From CAZJJZ01 sp964546505 (lineage in GTDB: Bacteria > Patescibacteriota > Gracilibacteria > UBA1369), in the NCBI GenBank assembly GCA_964546505.1, contig CAZJJZ010000012.1, forward strand, positions 1-38,302: 38,302 bases of DNA. The letters run 5' to 3'. Position numbers and translations under genes: made by a program. The notes under the pieces were generated by a model, which saw only the letters and a program-made list of their open reading frames with translations, made no database searches and was not told where the DNA came from. Of this stretch, positions 26,340 to 33,727 are shown in pieces; position 1 is the first letter of the stretch, and each line of letters begins with the position of its first letter.

Positions 26340-27122
26340 ATGGAAATAATTGTTGTTATCGTAGTGGGTGTATTCCTACTGATGATGATAAGACAGATTA
26401 ATCAATATGAAAGAGGAATTGTCTTGACTATGGGACGATACTCATCCACTAAACAACCTGGATGGCGTTTGCTGATTCCAATATTCCAAACTATGACGAA
26501 AGTGGATATCAGAATTAAAGCGGTTGATGTACCAGAACAGGAAGCAATTACTAAAGATAATATTCCAGTGGGAATTAATGCCGTAATTTATTACCGTGTT
26601 ATTTTGCCAGAAAAAGCCGTTTTGGATGTTGAGAATTTTTACTACGCGGTGAGCCAATTGGCACAAATTACCATGAGAAATGTGGTTGGTGAAGTCAGTC
26701 TGGATGAATTACTAAAAAATCGAGACGGTATTTCCAATAAAATTCAAGAAATTGTGGATAAAGCCACAGATCCATGGGGAATACAGGTGAGTAATGTCGA
26801 CTTGAAAGATATTGCTATCCCGGCTGATCTCAAGAGAGTTATTGCCAGAGAAGCAGAAGCGGAAAGAGAAAAAAGAGCGCAAATCATTCGTGCCGAAGGT
26901 GAGTTGGTAGCTGCCGATAATATCAGTAAAGCTGCCAATATGTTGAGTGCCACTACCGGTGCTCTGCATTTGAGAACTTTACAGTCAATCAATGATATTT
27001 CAGCTGACCAATCCAATACAACAATTTGGATGGTACCTTTGGAAGTGTTAAGAGCGGTGGAAAATTTGGGCGAAGCCGCAAAACACTTTCAGTCATCGCA
27101 GATAACTCAGAAACACAAATAG
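26340..27122 (+). CDS. SPFH/stomatin-family membrane protein (slipin)
   Basis: A 260-residue SPFH (band 7) protein. One N-terminal membrane segment (residues 2-19) is followed by QINQYERGIVLTMGRYS, PGWRLLIPIFQ, the VDVPEQEAITKDNIPVGINAVIYYRV core, and the helix IPADLKRVIAREAEAEREKRAQIIRAEGE typical of slipins. These proteins oligomerise in membrane microdomains. The usual partner, an NfeD-type protease, is not adjacent. A strong terminator follows the gene. It is divergent from the mscS gene, and the two may share a membrane-stress role, which is inference. Confidence 0.94.
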   Translation: MEIIVVIVVGVFLLMMIRQINQYERGIVLTMGRYSSTKQPGWRLLIPIFQTMTKVDIRIKAVDVPEQEAITKDNIPVGINAVIYYRVILPEKAVLDVENFYYAVSQLAQITMRNVVGEVSLDELLKNRDGISNKIQEIVDKATDPWGIQVSNVDLKDIAIPADLKRVIAREAEAEREKRAQIIRAEGELVAADNISKAANMLSATTGALHLRTLQSINDISADQSNTTIWMVPLEVLRAVENLGEAAKHFQSSQITQKHK

Positions 27123-27130
27123 TTGGTAAA

Positions 27131-27154
27131 GGGGCCGTTGATGGCCCCTTTTTT
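27131..27154 (+). terminator. Rho-independent terminator after the SPFH gene
   Basis: GGGGCC (27131-27136), loop GTTGAT, GGCCCC (27143-27148) and six T (27149-27154). On the minus strand the same stem is followed by TTT, so it may also stop transcription from the convergent gene at 27162. Confidence 0.9.
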
Positions 27155-27161
27155 GAACACT

Positions 27162-28043
27162 TTAACTTTTAAAGAAGTCGCCTCCGGATTTATCTTCCGG
27201 TAGTTTCTCTGCCTCCTCTTCTTCTTCGATTTCAGCAGATTGATTGGCATATTCGGTACCATAATTTTGATAATTCGCCAGGAAATCATTTCCCCAATTA
27301 GTGTAATACCAATAATAGAAAATGGCGCCGGCTGCTTGGAAAAAACCAATCATCCCCCAAATGATAGGCAAGGCTGCGAAAAGCAAGACTGTAGGACTAC
27401 TCATCAATTTGTAAAGCACCAAATTTAAAGCCACGGCGATTAAAACACCGATAATAGAGGTATAAACCGCCAACAAAGGGTATTTTTGATCATTCATAAT
27501 TTCCATGATCAGGGCTGAAGCCAAAGATACCAAGACAATTTGCAAGCCAGCCGCGTAAGCAGCGAATTCTAAAGTGCCAACTGTGGTAGAGAGATAAATT
27601 GGTAAACTAAACAGTACTACCACCACATTAAGAATAAAAATTTGCAATAATGAGGTGTTGATGCGCAGATAACGGTCTCTTTCGGTATAGGAAAGCAGTA
27701 GCGGCGTGACAATACTGGCAACCAAAGTGGTGCCAAAAATCATGGCAATGATAATAAAAATGAAAATCGGGTTGATTTGCTCAATTGTACTTTCCAAAGG
27801 ACTGAGAACCGGCTGCAACACTGACGCCGCAGCCAAAAAAATCAATAATAAAATAACAGAGCCGATTGAACCTCCAGCCACACCCAAGAAAGTTTTCAAA
27901 ATCAAAGTGAAGAAACTAACACGTCTTGGACCAAAATCAAGATTGCTATCCAAAGCTGGTTGATAAGCAGGATAACTATCTTGTGTCTGCGGAAAATTAT
28001 TATTAACGTAGTTTTGGTTTTCTGGATTTGAGAAATTATCCAT
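27162..28043 (-). CDS. Polytopic membrane protein, unknown
   Basis: A 293-residue protein with a hydrophilic Asn/Pro/Tyr/Gln-rich N-terminus of about 40 residues, then about six membrane segments (around 45-70, 90-115, 130-150, 160-180, 190-212 and 220-245), and an acidic tail with a run of Glu. It has no motif that I recognise; the layout resembles Yip1-type or DUF-type small membrane proteins. The start overlaps the lspA stop by 8 bases, so the two are translationally coupled and probably cotranscribed. Function unknown. Confidence 0.8.
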   Translation of the reverse strand: MDNFSNPENQNYVNNNFPQTQDSYPAYQPALDSNLDFGPRRVSFFTLILKTFLGVAGGSIGSVILLLIFLAAASVLQPVLSPLESTIEQINPIFIFIIIAMIFGTTLVASIVTPLLLSYTERDRYLRINTSLLQIFILNVVVVLFSLPIYLSTTVGTLEFAAYAAGLQIVLVSLASALIMEIMNDQKYPLLAVYTSIIGVLIAVALNLVLYKLMSSPTVLLFAALPIIWGMIGFFQAAGAIFYYWYYTNWGNDFLANYQNYGTEYANQSAEIEEEEEAEKLPEDKSGGDFFKS

Positions 28044-28545
28044 GTTGTTTTTTCTTTAGCTTTCTGAATATTTTATCATAAAAAAGGATGATTAGGAAGA
28101 CGCTGATGGTAATATAACTATCCGCGAAGTTAAAAATAGGAAAAGTGCCGATAGAGATAAAGTCCACGACCTTACCAATTCGCAGTCGATCAAGCAAATT
28201 ACCGATGGCACCGGCCAGCAAACCACCAAAGGAAATAGCAGAAATCAAATTATGCGGAATTTTTTGCGCGCGCATTACCAAAAATATGACTATGGTTAAG
28301 GAAATGCCCAAAAGTAAAGAAAAAACTGGTCCAAGTGGTACACTAAAAGCAATATTAGGATTGTAACTGAGCTGAATTTTAAGCCACTCGAAGCCAAGTT
28401 GAAAAGGAGCCTGCCAAGTAATTTGCACCAAATATTTAGAGAATTGATCCAAAAAAAGGAGGAAAGCAAAAATTATCACAAAATAAATTAAATTTTTGTG
28501 ATGCCGAAGCGCAGAAATCACTTTTTTGCAACTTGCTTTTAACAT
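28036..28545 (-). CDS. lspA: Lipoprotein signal peptidase (LspA)
   Basis: An aspartic protease of the inner membrane that cuts prolipoproteins before the lipidated Cys. The 169 residues contain four membrane segments and the family motifs: LDQFSKYLV (residues 32-40), NPNIAFSV, GAIGNLLDRLRIGKVVDFI with catalytic Asp119, and FNFADSYI with catalytic Asp142. The frame is open to 28719, but the extra 58 codons would run antisense into ftsW and are not lspA-like, so I chose the ATG at 28545. Predicted substrates include the lipoprotein at 5820-6776. The gene is divergent from ftsW through overlapping promoters. Confidence 0.94.
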   Translation of the reverse strand: MLKASCKKVISALRHHKNLIYFVIIFAFLLFLDQFSKYLVQITWQAPFQLGFEWLKIQLSYNPNIAFSVPLGPVFSLLLGISLTIVIFLVMRAQKIPHNLISAISFGGLLAGAIGNLLDRLRIGKVVDFISIGTFPIFNFADSYITISVFLIILFYDKIFRKLKKKQHG

Positions 28546-28561
28546 ACGGCTTTGATAGTAT
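28533..28561 (+). promoter_or_regulatory. ftsW promoter, overlapping the lspA start
   Basis: TTGCTT (28533-28538), a 17-base spacer and TAGTAT (28556-28561) preceded by TGA, which also makes an extended -10. Transcription would start near 28568, about 21 bases before the ftsW ATG. The -35 lies inside the first codons of lspA. Confidence 0.5.
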
Positions 28562-28583
28562 CGAACGGACTCGGAAAAAGCAA
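28555..28583 (-). promoter_or_regulatory. lspA promoter, overlapping the ftsW promoter
   Basis: On the minus strand TTGCTT (28578-28583), a 17-base spacer and TACTAT (28555-28560). It is almost a mirror image of the ftsW promoter and shares its -10 bases. The predicted start, near 28548, would leave lspA almost leaderless. Confidence 0.45.
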
Positions 28584-28588
28584 AAATA

Positions 28589-29836
28589 ATGAACACCGCG
28601 ACCAAAAAAAGACAGAGAGGCAAATGGCGGGAAATTTTCCGCGGCAGCGACCGCAAAGCTGACCCAATTTTGCTGTTAACGATCACCGCGTTATGCATTT
28701 TCGGACTGATTATGATCACCAGTATCGGAGTGCCAAAATCTATTCAACTTTCCGCTCCTACATTACTCTATCCAAATTGCGATGACAAAGACGTGGATTG
28801 TTATTTATTATTCAAAAATCACTTAACCAGACTAATGATTGGTTTTGTGGCCATGATCATTGCAGCTAAAATCCCCTATCGTTTTTGGAAAAAAACCGCC
28901 GGATTTTGGTTTATCGCCACTACAATCGTGTTGGCAGCAGTGCTATTTGCCGGATCAAGATATACCACCTTTGCCAGGAGTTGGTTGGTAATTTTTAATA
29001 CCTCTTTGCAACCGACCGAGTTTGCCAAACTATTCATGTCGATCTATTTGGCTGCGTGGATGGAAAAGAAAAAAGGACAACTTGGAAGCTTTCAAAGTGG
29101 CTTTTTGCCATTCGTTGTGGTGGCGGGGATAATGATTTTGCCAGTTTTGATACAACCTGATCTGGGCAGTACCCTGGTCTTGGCGGTGATTGCCAGTGCA
29201 ATTTACTTTGTTGCTGGTGCGAAAATCAGACATTTGTTAGTGGGTGGAGCAGTGGTTGTGCTAGCCTCTATAGTGATTGTTTCCAGCGTCAGTCATGTCC
29301 AGCAAAGGTTTTCGGCTTTTTGGCACAATTCTACCGATTGTAGAGAAGATTACTGTTGGCAAATGGAACAAGCCAAAATTGCGATTGGAAGTGGTGGTTT
29401 TTTTGGTAAAGGCCTTACCCAGGGAGTGCAGAAATCTTATTGGCTACCACAGGCAACTGATGATTTTATTTTTGCCGCTTCGGCAGAAGAACTGGGCTTT
29501 GTCAGGACCAGCTTTGTGGTTTTGGCTTTCATGGTAATAGGCTGGCGTGGTTATTTGATTGCAAGAGGGGCACCCAATGCTTTTGCCAAGTTAACTGCCA
29601 CAGGTATCACCAGCTGGATTGTCTTTCAGGCCTTTGTAAATATTGCTGTGAATACCGGTTTAATGCCAATTACTGGTATCACTCTGCCCTTCATCAGCTA
29701 TGGCGGATCGTCTTTGATTGCTTTGTTGTTTGGTAGCGGCGTCTTATTACAACTTTCTAAATATTCGGATTATGCGAATTATTCTAGCGGGCGGGGGTAC
29801 AGGAGGTCATATCATCCCCAACTTGGCAATTCTTGA
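28589..29836 (+). CDS. ftsW: FtsW/RodA-family peptidoglycan glycosyltransferase (FtsW)
   Basis: A SEDS-family membrane enzyme that polymerises lipid II with a class B PBP, here probably at the division septum. The 415 residues have about ten membrane segments. Family motifs seen are ARSWLVIFNTSLQPTEFAKL, IQPDLGSTLVL, the extracellular loop with GSGGFFGKGLTQG and PQATDDFIFAASAEELGF, and NTGLMPITGITLPFISYGGSS near the C-terminus. An insertion of about 25 residues with four Cys (CDDKDVDC, CREDYC) sits in the extracytoplasmic loops, perhaps disulfide-linked. The last 65 bases overlap murG in another frame. The order ftsW-murG is that of the dcw cluster, supporting FtsW over RodA. Confidence 0.92.
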   Translation: MNTATKKRQRGKWREIFRGSDRKADPILLLTITALCIFGLIMITSIGVPKSIQLSAPTLLYPNCDDKDVDCYLLFKNHLTRLMIGFVAMIIAAKIPYRFWKKTAGFWFIATTIVLAAVLFAGSRYTTFARSWLVIFNTSLQPTEFAKLFMSIYLAAWMEKKKGQLGSFQSGFLPFVVVAGIMILPVLIQPDLGSTLVLAVIASAIYFVAGAKIRHLLVGGAVVVLASIVIVSSVSHVQQRFSAFWHNSTDCREDYCWQMEQAKIAIGSGGFFGKGLTQGVQKSYWLPQATDDFIFAASAEELGFVRTSFVVLAFMVIGWRGYLIARGAPNAFAKLTATGITSWIVFQAFVNIAVNTGLMPITGITLPFISYGGSSLIALLFGSGVLLQLSKYSDYANYSSGRGYRRSYHPQLGNS

Positions 29837-30812
29837 GGAATTAAAAACAATTAGGCATTTGGAGGTACTGTATGTTGGCTCAAAAAAGGGCATGGAGGCC
29901 AGCTTGGTGCCAGAATCTGGATGGCCATTTAAAGCAATTTCCTGCGGCAAAATGAGGCGCTATATCGATTGGCAAAATGTGCTGGACATCTTCCGGACAT
30001 TGGCAGGTATTTGGCAGAGCTTCTGGATCATTAAACGTTTTAATCCTGATGTGGTTTTTTGCAAAGGTGGATATGTAGCTTTTCCGGTGGCAGTAGGGGC
30101 CTGGTTGAATCGACGGCCGGTAATTCTGCATGAATCGGATTTAGTTCCGGGATTGGCTAATAAATTATCGGCAAAATTCGCCCAAATTATTTGTGTTTCT
30201 TTCACAGAAAGTAAACGTTTTTTCAACGGCAAAAGAGTGGAAATGACTGGCAATCCGGTACGCCAAGAAATGCTGAGTGGTTCATCAATTGCGGCTCGCA
30301 AAATGACAGCTTTAGAAGGTCACAAGCCGGTGATGCTGGTGATGGGTGGAAGCCAGGGGGCACAGCGCATTAATGATTTTATTGTAGAAAATTTAGAAAA
30401 ATTACTGGAACAATTTCAAATTATCCATTTGACCGGTGTGGGGAAAAGTTCCGGCAAGCAAATTAAAGGATATTTTGCTCAAGAATATGCGAAAAATGAA
30501 TTAAAGGATTTTTATGCTTTGACCGATATAATGGTTTGCCGTGCCGGGGCCAATTCGTTGGCGGAAATTGAAGCTTTGGGCAAACCCGCCATCTTGATAC
30601 CTTTGGAAATCGGCAGCAGAGGTGATCAGGTTGCTAACGCTGCCGCTTTTGTGAAAGAAAACAAAGCAGTAATAGTGAATGAAGGTGGTTTGAATTGGCA
30701 GAGTTTCAGTGAAGCTATCTTGAGGCTGGAGAATATGCCGGCGAGCGAGGTAAAAAAAACCGCAGCGGCCAAGAAAATCGCGGAGTTGATTAAATCCTTA
30801 TGTCAAAAATGA
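29772..30812 (+). CDS. murG: MurG, lipid II synthase
   Basis: MurG adds GlcNAc from UDP-GlcNAc to lipid I on the inner face of the membrane, giving lipid II. The 346 residues start MRIILAGGGTGGHI with the family G-loop (residues 7-13), and contain FCKGGYVAFPVAVGAW, LHESDLVPGLANK, VMGGSQGAQRIN, and the donor-site segment CRAGANSLAEIEALGKPAILIPL. An open frame begins at 29718, but the ATG at 29772 is directly before the conserved start. That still overlaps ftsW by 65 bases. The gene overlaps the next glycosyltransferase by 13 bases. Confidence 0.96.
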   Translation: MRIILAGGGTGGHIIPNLAILEELKTIRHLEVLYVGSKKGMEASLVPESGWPFKAISCGKMRRYIDWQNVLDIFRTLAGIWQSFWIIKRFNPDVVFCKGGYVAFPVAVGAWLNRRPVILHESDLVPGLANKLSAKFAQIICVSFTESKRFFNGKRVEMTGNPVRQEMLSGSSIAARKMTALEGHKPVMLVMGGSQGAQRINDFIVENLEKLLEQFQIIHLTGVGKSSGKQIKGYFAQEYAKNELKDFYALTDIMVCRAGANSLAEIEALGKPAILIPLEIGSRGDQVANAAAFVKENKAVIVNEGGLNWQSFSEAILRLENMPASEVKKTAAAKKIAELIKSLCQK

Positions 30813-31933
30813 TTGTTGCCATCAATGGGAGATTTTTAAGTAAACCAAATACTGGAATAGGTTATTATACTATCAACTTACTGCAGCAGTTGGCCAAAAC
30901 CGCTCCAGATAACACGGAGCTGCTTGTCATTTGTGATCAACAAATCGAGCTCAAGGAGATACCACGATCTTGGAAATTGGTAATCAGGCCAGAGCATAAG
31001 CTGCTAAAAAGAATTCATGCCGGATTATCAAAAGCCTGGTGGGAATGGTGGACAATACCCCGCACTGCGCGTCAGTTTGGGGCGAAACTCTTACATTCAC
31101 CTTATCCTGCACTCAGTAAATTTCCTGTCGAAGTAATGACAGTACATGACGCGATTCCCTGGCAAGATCAAGCCTATCAACCAACTTTGGCCAGCAAGGT
31201 ATTACACTGGTTTTTGCGCTTTAGGATACGCAGCGTGGTCAATATCTTAACAGTTTCTGCCACCGCCAAAAAACAGCTGGTGGAGGTTTTGGGATTAACA
31301 GAGCAGAACATCACGGTAATCCATAACGGCGCAGAGCTTCCGAAAGCCACAAAGCTCGATTATTTAACAAAGTTTGGCTTGAAGCAGAATGATTATTTAT
31401 TGTATTTTGGTGGTTTTGATCCTCGAAAAAATGTACAGCGCATAGTGGAGATATGCCAAAAATATTTAGCTCATCAATTGGATTTGACTTTGGTGGTTGC
31501 TGGTGGAGCGGCTTTGTCCAGTGACTTGTATGCGGACTATAATAAAGTTAAGGGTAGCAAAATCGTTAGAACGGGCTTTGTAGACGAAGCTGAACTAGCC
31601 TGTTTAATCAAAAATTGTTGGGCATTGATCAGTTTAAGTAAAAATGAAGGCTTTAATTTACCTCTTGCGCAAACTCTCCAGGCTCATAAAATGGCGATTT
31701 ATTCAGCTATTCCGGTTCATCTGGAAATTAGTCAAGGTTGCGGATTGGCGGTGGATTTGCGGCTAAAAGATCAAGAAATTGCAAATTTGATTGCCGATCT
31801 ACATCAAGATCAAGAGCTTTGGGATCAGAAATTGGCCCAAATTAAAACGCAGAAATGGTCCTACTCATGGGAGAAAAATGCTCATAAAACCTGGGAGATT
31901 TACCTAAGTTGTGTTAAACTTAACTCAAGATAA
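30800..31933 (+). CDS. GT4-family glycosyltransferase
   Basis: A 377-residue GT-B fold glycosyltransferase. The N-terminal domain has INGRFLSKPNTGIGYYTINLL (acceptor-side Gly loop) and AKLLHSPYPAL...VMTVHDAIPW. The C-terminal donor domain has YLLYFGGFDPRKNV, LVVAGGAA, IVRTGFVDEAELACLIKNCWALISLSKNEGFNLPLAQTLQAH, with the E-x7-E-like motif slightly altered (the second Glu position reads Gln). GT4 enzymes transfer sugars from nucleotide sugars, often in cell-surface glycan assembly. It overlaps murG by 13 bases, so expression is coupled. The sugar and acceptor are unknown. Confidence 0.9.
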   Translation: MSKMIVAINGRFLSKPNTGIGYYTINLLQQLAKTAPDNTELLVICDQQIELKEIPRSWKLVIRPEHKLLKRIHAGLSKAWWEWWTIPRTARQFGAKLLHSPYPALSKFPVEVMTVHDAIPWQDQAYQPTLASKVLHWFLRFRIRSVVNILTVSATAKKQLVEVLGLTEQNITVIHNGAELPKATKLDYLTKFGLKQNDYLLYFGGFDPRKNVQRIVEICQKYLAHQLDLTLVVAGGAALSSDLYADYNKVKGSKIVRTGFVDEAELACLIKNCWALISLSKNEGFNLPLAQTLQAHKMAIYSAIPVHLEISQGCGLAVDLRLKDQEIANLIADLHQDQELWDQKLAQIKTQKWSYSWEKNAHKTWEIYLSCVKLNSR

Positions 31934-31943
31934 AAATTAATGT

Positions 31944-32471
31944 ATGGAATTTCTTAGTTGGATCAATATTTTGCTGGCGATACTGATATTGGATGGTTTG
32001 GCAATTGCGTTACTGCTGAAATATGTACAGATGTTGGCAGAACAGTGCAGGATGAACTGGCGAGAGCTATTGGCGGCAATACGCAAAAGAAATGACTTAA
32101 TACCTTTGTTACATTGGCGAACGCCACAGTCGATGTTAAATGATGAGTGGCAAGTTTTGTTGAAATTAAGAGCTCAAAGCATGCCCTTGTCGGAGTGTAA
32201 TGGTAAAAAAGTAGAAGCTGAGTGGGAGTTATCTGCCAGTCTTAAGGAATTGCTGAGTAAAATAGAAGAAATTACACCGATCAATCAAATATATCTGATC
32301 AATGAAGTTAAACAAGATATTTTGGAGCAGGGGCAGAAAGTTGAGCAGTTAACGGAAAAATACAATCAAACAGTGAGAAAATTAAATGCTCTACTACGTA
32401 ATCCGCTTTTAAAAATATTTTTAAAATATAGCAAGATTAAATCGCAACATGTTTTCGAGTTTGAAGGCTAA
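31944..32471 (+). CDS. Divergent LemA-family protein
   Basis: A 175-residue protein with an N-terminal membrane segment (residues 7-25), then a long helical region. The stretch LLAAIRKRNDLIPLLHW matches the LemA motif around RxDLIPNLV, and the C-terminal part QKVEQLTEKYNQTVRKLNALLRNPLLKIFLKYSKIKSQHVFEF matches the LemA end (YNxxVxxYN, P, FxxxxFF). LemA proteins are membrane-anchored helical bundles of unsettled function. It follows the glycosyltransferase by 10 bases and ends the ftsW-murG cluster. The middle is shorter and more divergent than typical LemA. Confidence 0.78.
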   Translation: MEFLSWINILLAILILDGLAIALLLKYVQMLAEQCRMNWRELLAAIRKRNDLIPLLHWRTPQSMLNDEWQVLLKLRAQSMPLSECNGKKVEAEWELSASLKELLSKIEEITPINQIYLINEVKQDILEQGQKVEQLTEKYNQTVRKLNALLRNPLLKIFLKYSKIKSQHVFEFEG

Positions 32472-32515
32472 TTTGGTCTATTGCTAGCTATTTTTCCAGC
32501 TTTTATCCTTTACTC

Positions 32516-32544
32516 TTGACGGTGAGTGTTCACTCACCTATATT
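32516..32544 (+). promoter_or_regulatory. lexA promoter
   Basis: TTGACG (32516-32521), an exact 17-base spacer and TATATT (32539-32544). The spacer is filled by the first palindrome, so a bound repressor would block polymerase directly. Confidence 0.75.
32521..32538. promoter_or_regulatory. Putative LexA operator 1
   Basis: A perfect palindrome, GGTGAGTG-TT-CACTCACC, lies between the -35 and -10 of lexA. LexA normally represses its own gene, so this is the most likely operator. Confidence 0.7.
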
Positions 32545-32562
32545 GTGAATGTAATTATTCAC
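32545..32562. promoter_or_regulatory. Putative LexA operator 2
   Basis: A second palindrome, GTGAAT-GTAATT-ATTCAC, directly follows the -10 and covers the transcription start. It shares the GTGA/TCAC ends with operator 1. The centres of the two sites are 24 bases apart, slightly over two helical turns. Confidence 0.65.
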
Positions 32563-32572
32563 CCCAGAAGCA

Positions 32573-33187
32573 ATGAGCGAAATATTAACAGAAAAACAGG
32601 AAGCCTTGCTAAATTATATCGAACAATATCAGTTAGAAAACGGAGGGTCCCCAACAATACGAGAAATGAGAGAGTATTTTGGAGTAAGTTCAGATAATAG
32701 CATCTTGAAGCATTTAACCGCTCTTGAAGAAAAAGGTAAAATTCGAAGAAGTGAAGGCAAAGTGCAATTACTCTCTTCCATCAAAGCTAAATTGCAAAAA
32801 GAAACAGTTAAATTACCCTTGCTTGGCTATGTACCAGCCGGCAATCCGGTAGACAATCAAGAAGCGATTGAAAAATGGTTAGAAGTTGGCGAAGATGTAA
32901 TTTACCGCAACAAACAATCATTTTTACTGAGAGTGACAGGCAATAGCATGATTAACGCTGGTATTAATGACGGTGATATAGTGGTTGTTTGCTCTGAATT
33001 AGAACCGAAGGCGGGAGATATTGTGGTGGCACTGGTAGATAATCAAAGCACAGTTAAACGTTACATGACACAAGCGGGAAAAGTTTATCTCAAACCAGAA
33101 AATCCCGAATTCGAAAACATTTATCCACAAAATGATTTATGTGTTCAAGGTGTAGTGACGGGATTAATAAGATACTATAAGCGCTAA
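32573..33187 (+). CDS. lexA: LexA repressor
   Basis: SOS repressor and self-cleaving serine/lysine peptidase (S24). The 204 residues hold an N-terminal winged helix (residues 1-70, LTEKQEALLNYIEQYQLENG, with recognition region around SSDNSILKHLTALEEKG). The latent protease has cleavage site Ala89-Gly90, nucleophile Ser125 in GNSM and general base Lys162. Length is normal. Expression is very likely autoregulated through the two palindromes at 32521-32562. Two tiny ORFs, mutS and mutL follow on the same strand. Confidence 0.97.
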   Translation: MSEILTEKQEALLNYIEQYQLENGGSPTIREMREYFGVSSDNSILKHLTALEEKGKIRRSEGKVQLLSSIKAKLQKETVKLPLLGYVPAGNPVDNQEAIEKWLEVGEDVIYRNKQSFLLRVTGNSMINAGINDGDIVVVCSELEPKAGDIVVALVDNQSTVKRYMTQAGKVYLKPENPEFENIYPQNDLCVQGVVTGLIRYYKR

Positions 33188-33262
33188 ACACAGTGGAGAG
33201 AAAAAGCGTCTTCGTATGCCCCTTTTTAAACATGTCAAAATTAAATATATAACCCTAAAACA

Positions 33263-33409
33263 ATGATTAAAATAGTAATTAAAACCAGTCCTCTACAAAG
33301 ATTATACCCCCGGATGCCATTGCCAAGAGTGAATCGACCGAAACCGCAAAGAATAAACTACTGGCAAGACAACAGCCAATTCGTACGCAAGATTTCCAAA
33401 ATCGCTTGA
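33263..33409 (+). CDS. Tiny basic Pro/Arg-rich ORF downstream of lexA
   Basis: A 48-codon ORF starting with ATG, encoding a strongly basic peptide (MIKIVIKTSPLQ...; core RMPLPRVNRPKPQRINYW, end RKISKIA). It begins 75 bases after lexA on the same strand. It has no membrane segment and no known motif. The reason to consider it a gene is position: in several bacteria a small SOS-induced gene (for example yneA or divS) lies next to lexA. Composition is protein-like, but chance cannot be excluded for such a short ORF. Confidence 0.4.
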   Translation: MIKIVIKTSPLQRLYPRMPLPRVNRPKPQRINYWQDNSQFVRKISKIA

Positions 33410-33449
33410 TTAAAAAATTAGAAAAAATTTATCATAACTACTTTCAATC

Positions 33450-33602
33450 ATGAAAACTAACAACATCATTAAAACCAGAAGCATTAAGCAAAAAATGTAT
33501 AATTACCTAATGCAATTGGAGCAGCTAGAAAAAGCCTTGCGAATTAAAAAGTTAGAAATGGCTTTGAAGTCTATGCAAATTTGTAGGACTAGTGAATTTT
33601 GA
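33450..33602 (+). CDS. Tiny coiled-coil ORF between lexA and mutS
   Basis: A 50-codon ORF with ATG start and TGA stop. The product is basic and helical, with a heptad-like stretch (MYNYLMQLEQLEKALRIKKL) in the middle. It lies 40 bases after the previous tiny ORF on the same strand, and the terminator in front of mutS would be the natural end of a lexA-ORF-ORF transcript. No homologue is recognised. Confidence 0.4.
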   Translation: MKTNNIIKTRSIKQKMYNYLMQLEQLEKALRIKKLEMALKSMQICRTSEF

Positions 33603-33630
33603 AGTTAAATTATTCGATTCAACAATTTGA

Positions 33631-33662
33631 CTATTCACTCAAGTTTGATTAGTCAAAAAAAC
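33631..33662. repeat. Inverted repeat with a lexA-operator-like core before mutS
   Basis: TTTGACTA and TAGTCAAA arms (8 bp, perfect) enclose TTCACTCAAGTTTGAT. The word TTCACTCA also occurs in lexA operator 1. It could be a diverged LexA site or a leader hairpin. The right arm is followed by AAAAA, not T, so it is not a forward terminator. Confidence 0.4.
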
Positions 33663-33691
33663 TGGGATAGCTGGGGCAATTTAGTTATGAT

Positions 33692-33715
33692 GTCGCTTGC
33701 AAAAGCGACTTTTTT
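33692..33715 (+). terminator. Rho-independent terminator directly before mutS
   Basis: GTCGCTT (33692-33698), loop GCAA, AAGCGAC (33703-33709) and six T (33710-33715). It ends only 12 bases before the mutS ATG. A -10-like TATGAT (33686-33691) directly precedes the stem without a good -35. Confidence 0.85.
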
Positions 33716-33727
33716 AAAATCTTGAAT

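Noticed and set aside
28546..28719. A 58-codon N-terminal extension of LspA
   Set aside because: It runs antisense to ftsW and across both promoters; the LspA family begins at about the ATG at 28545.
33188..33721. CRISPR or repeat array in the lexA-mutS gap
   Set aside because: No repeated unit with regular spacing; the gap holds two tiny ORFs, one inverted repeat and a terminator.
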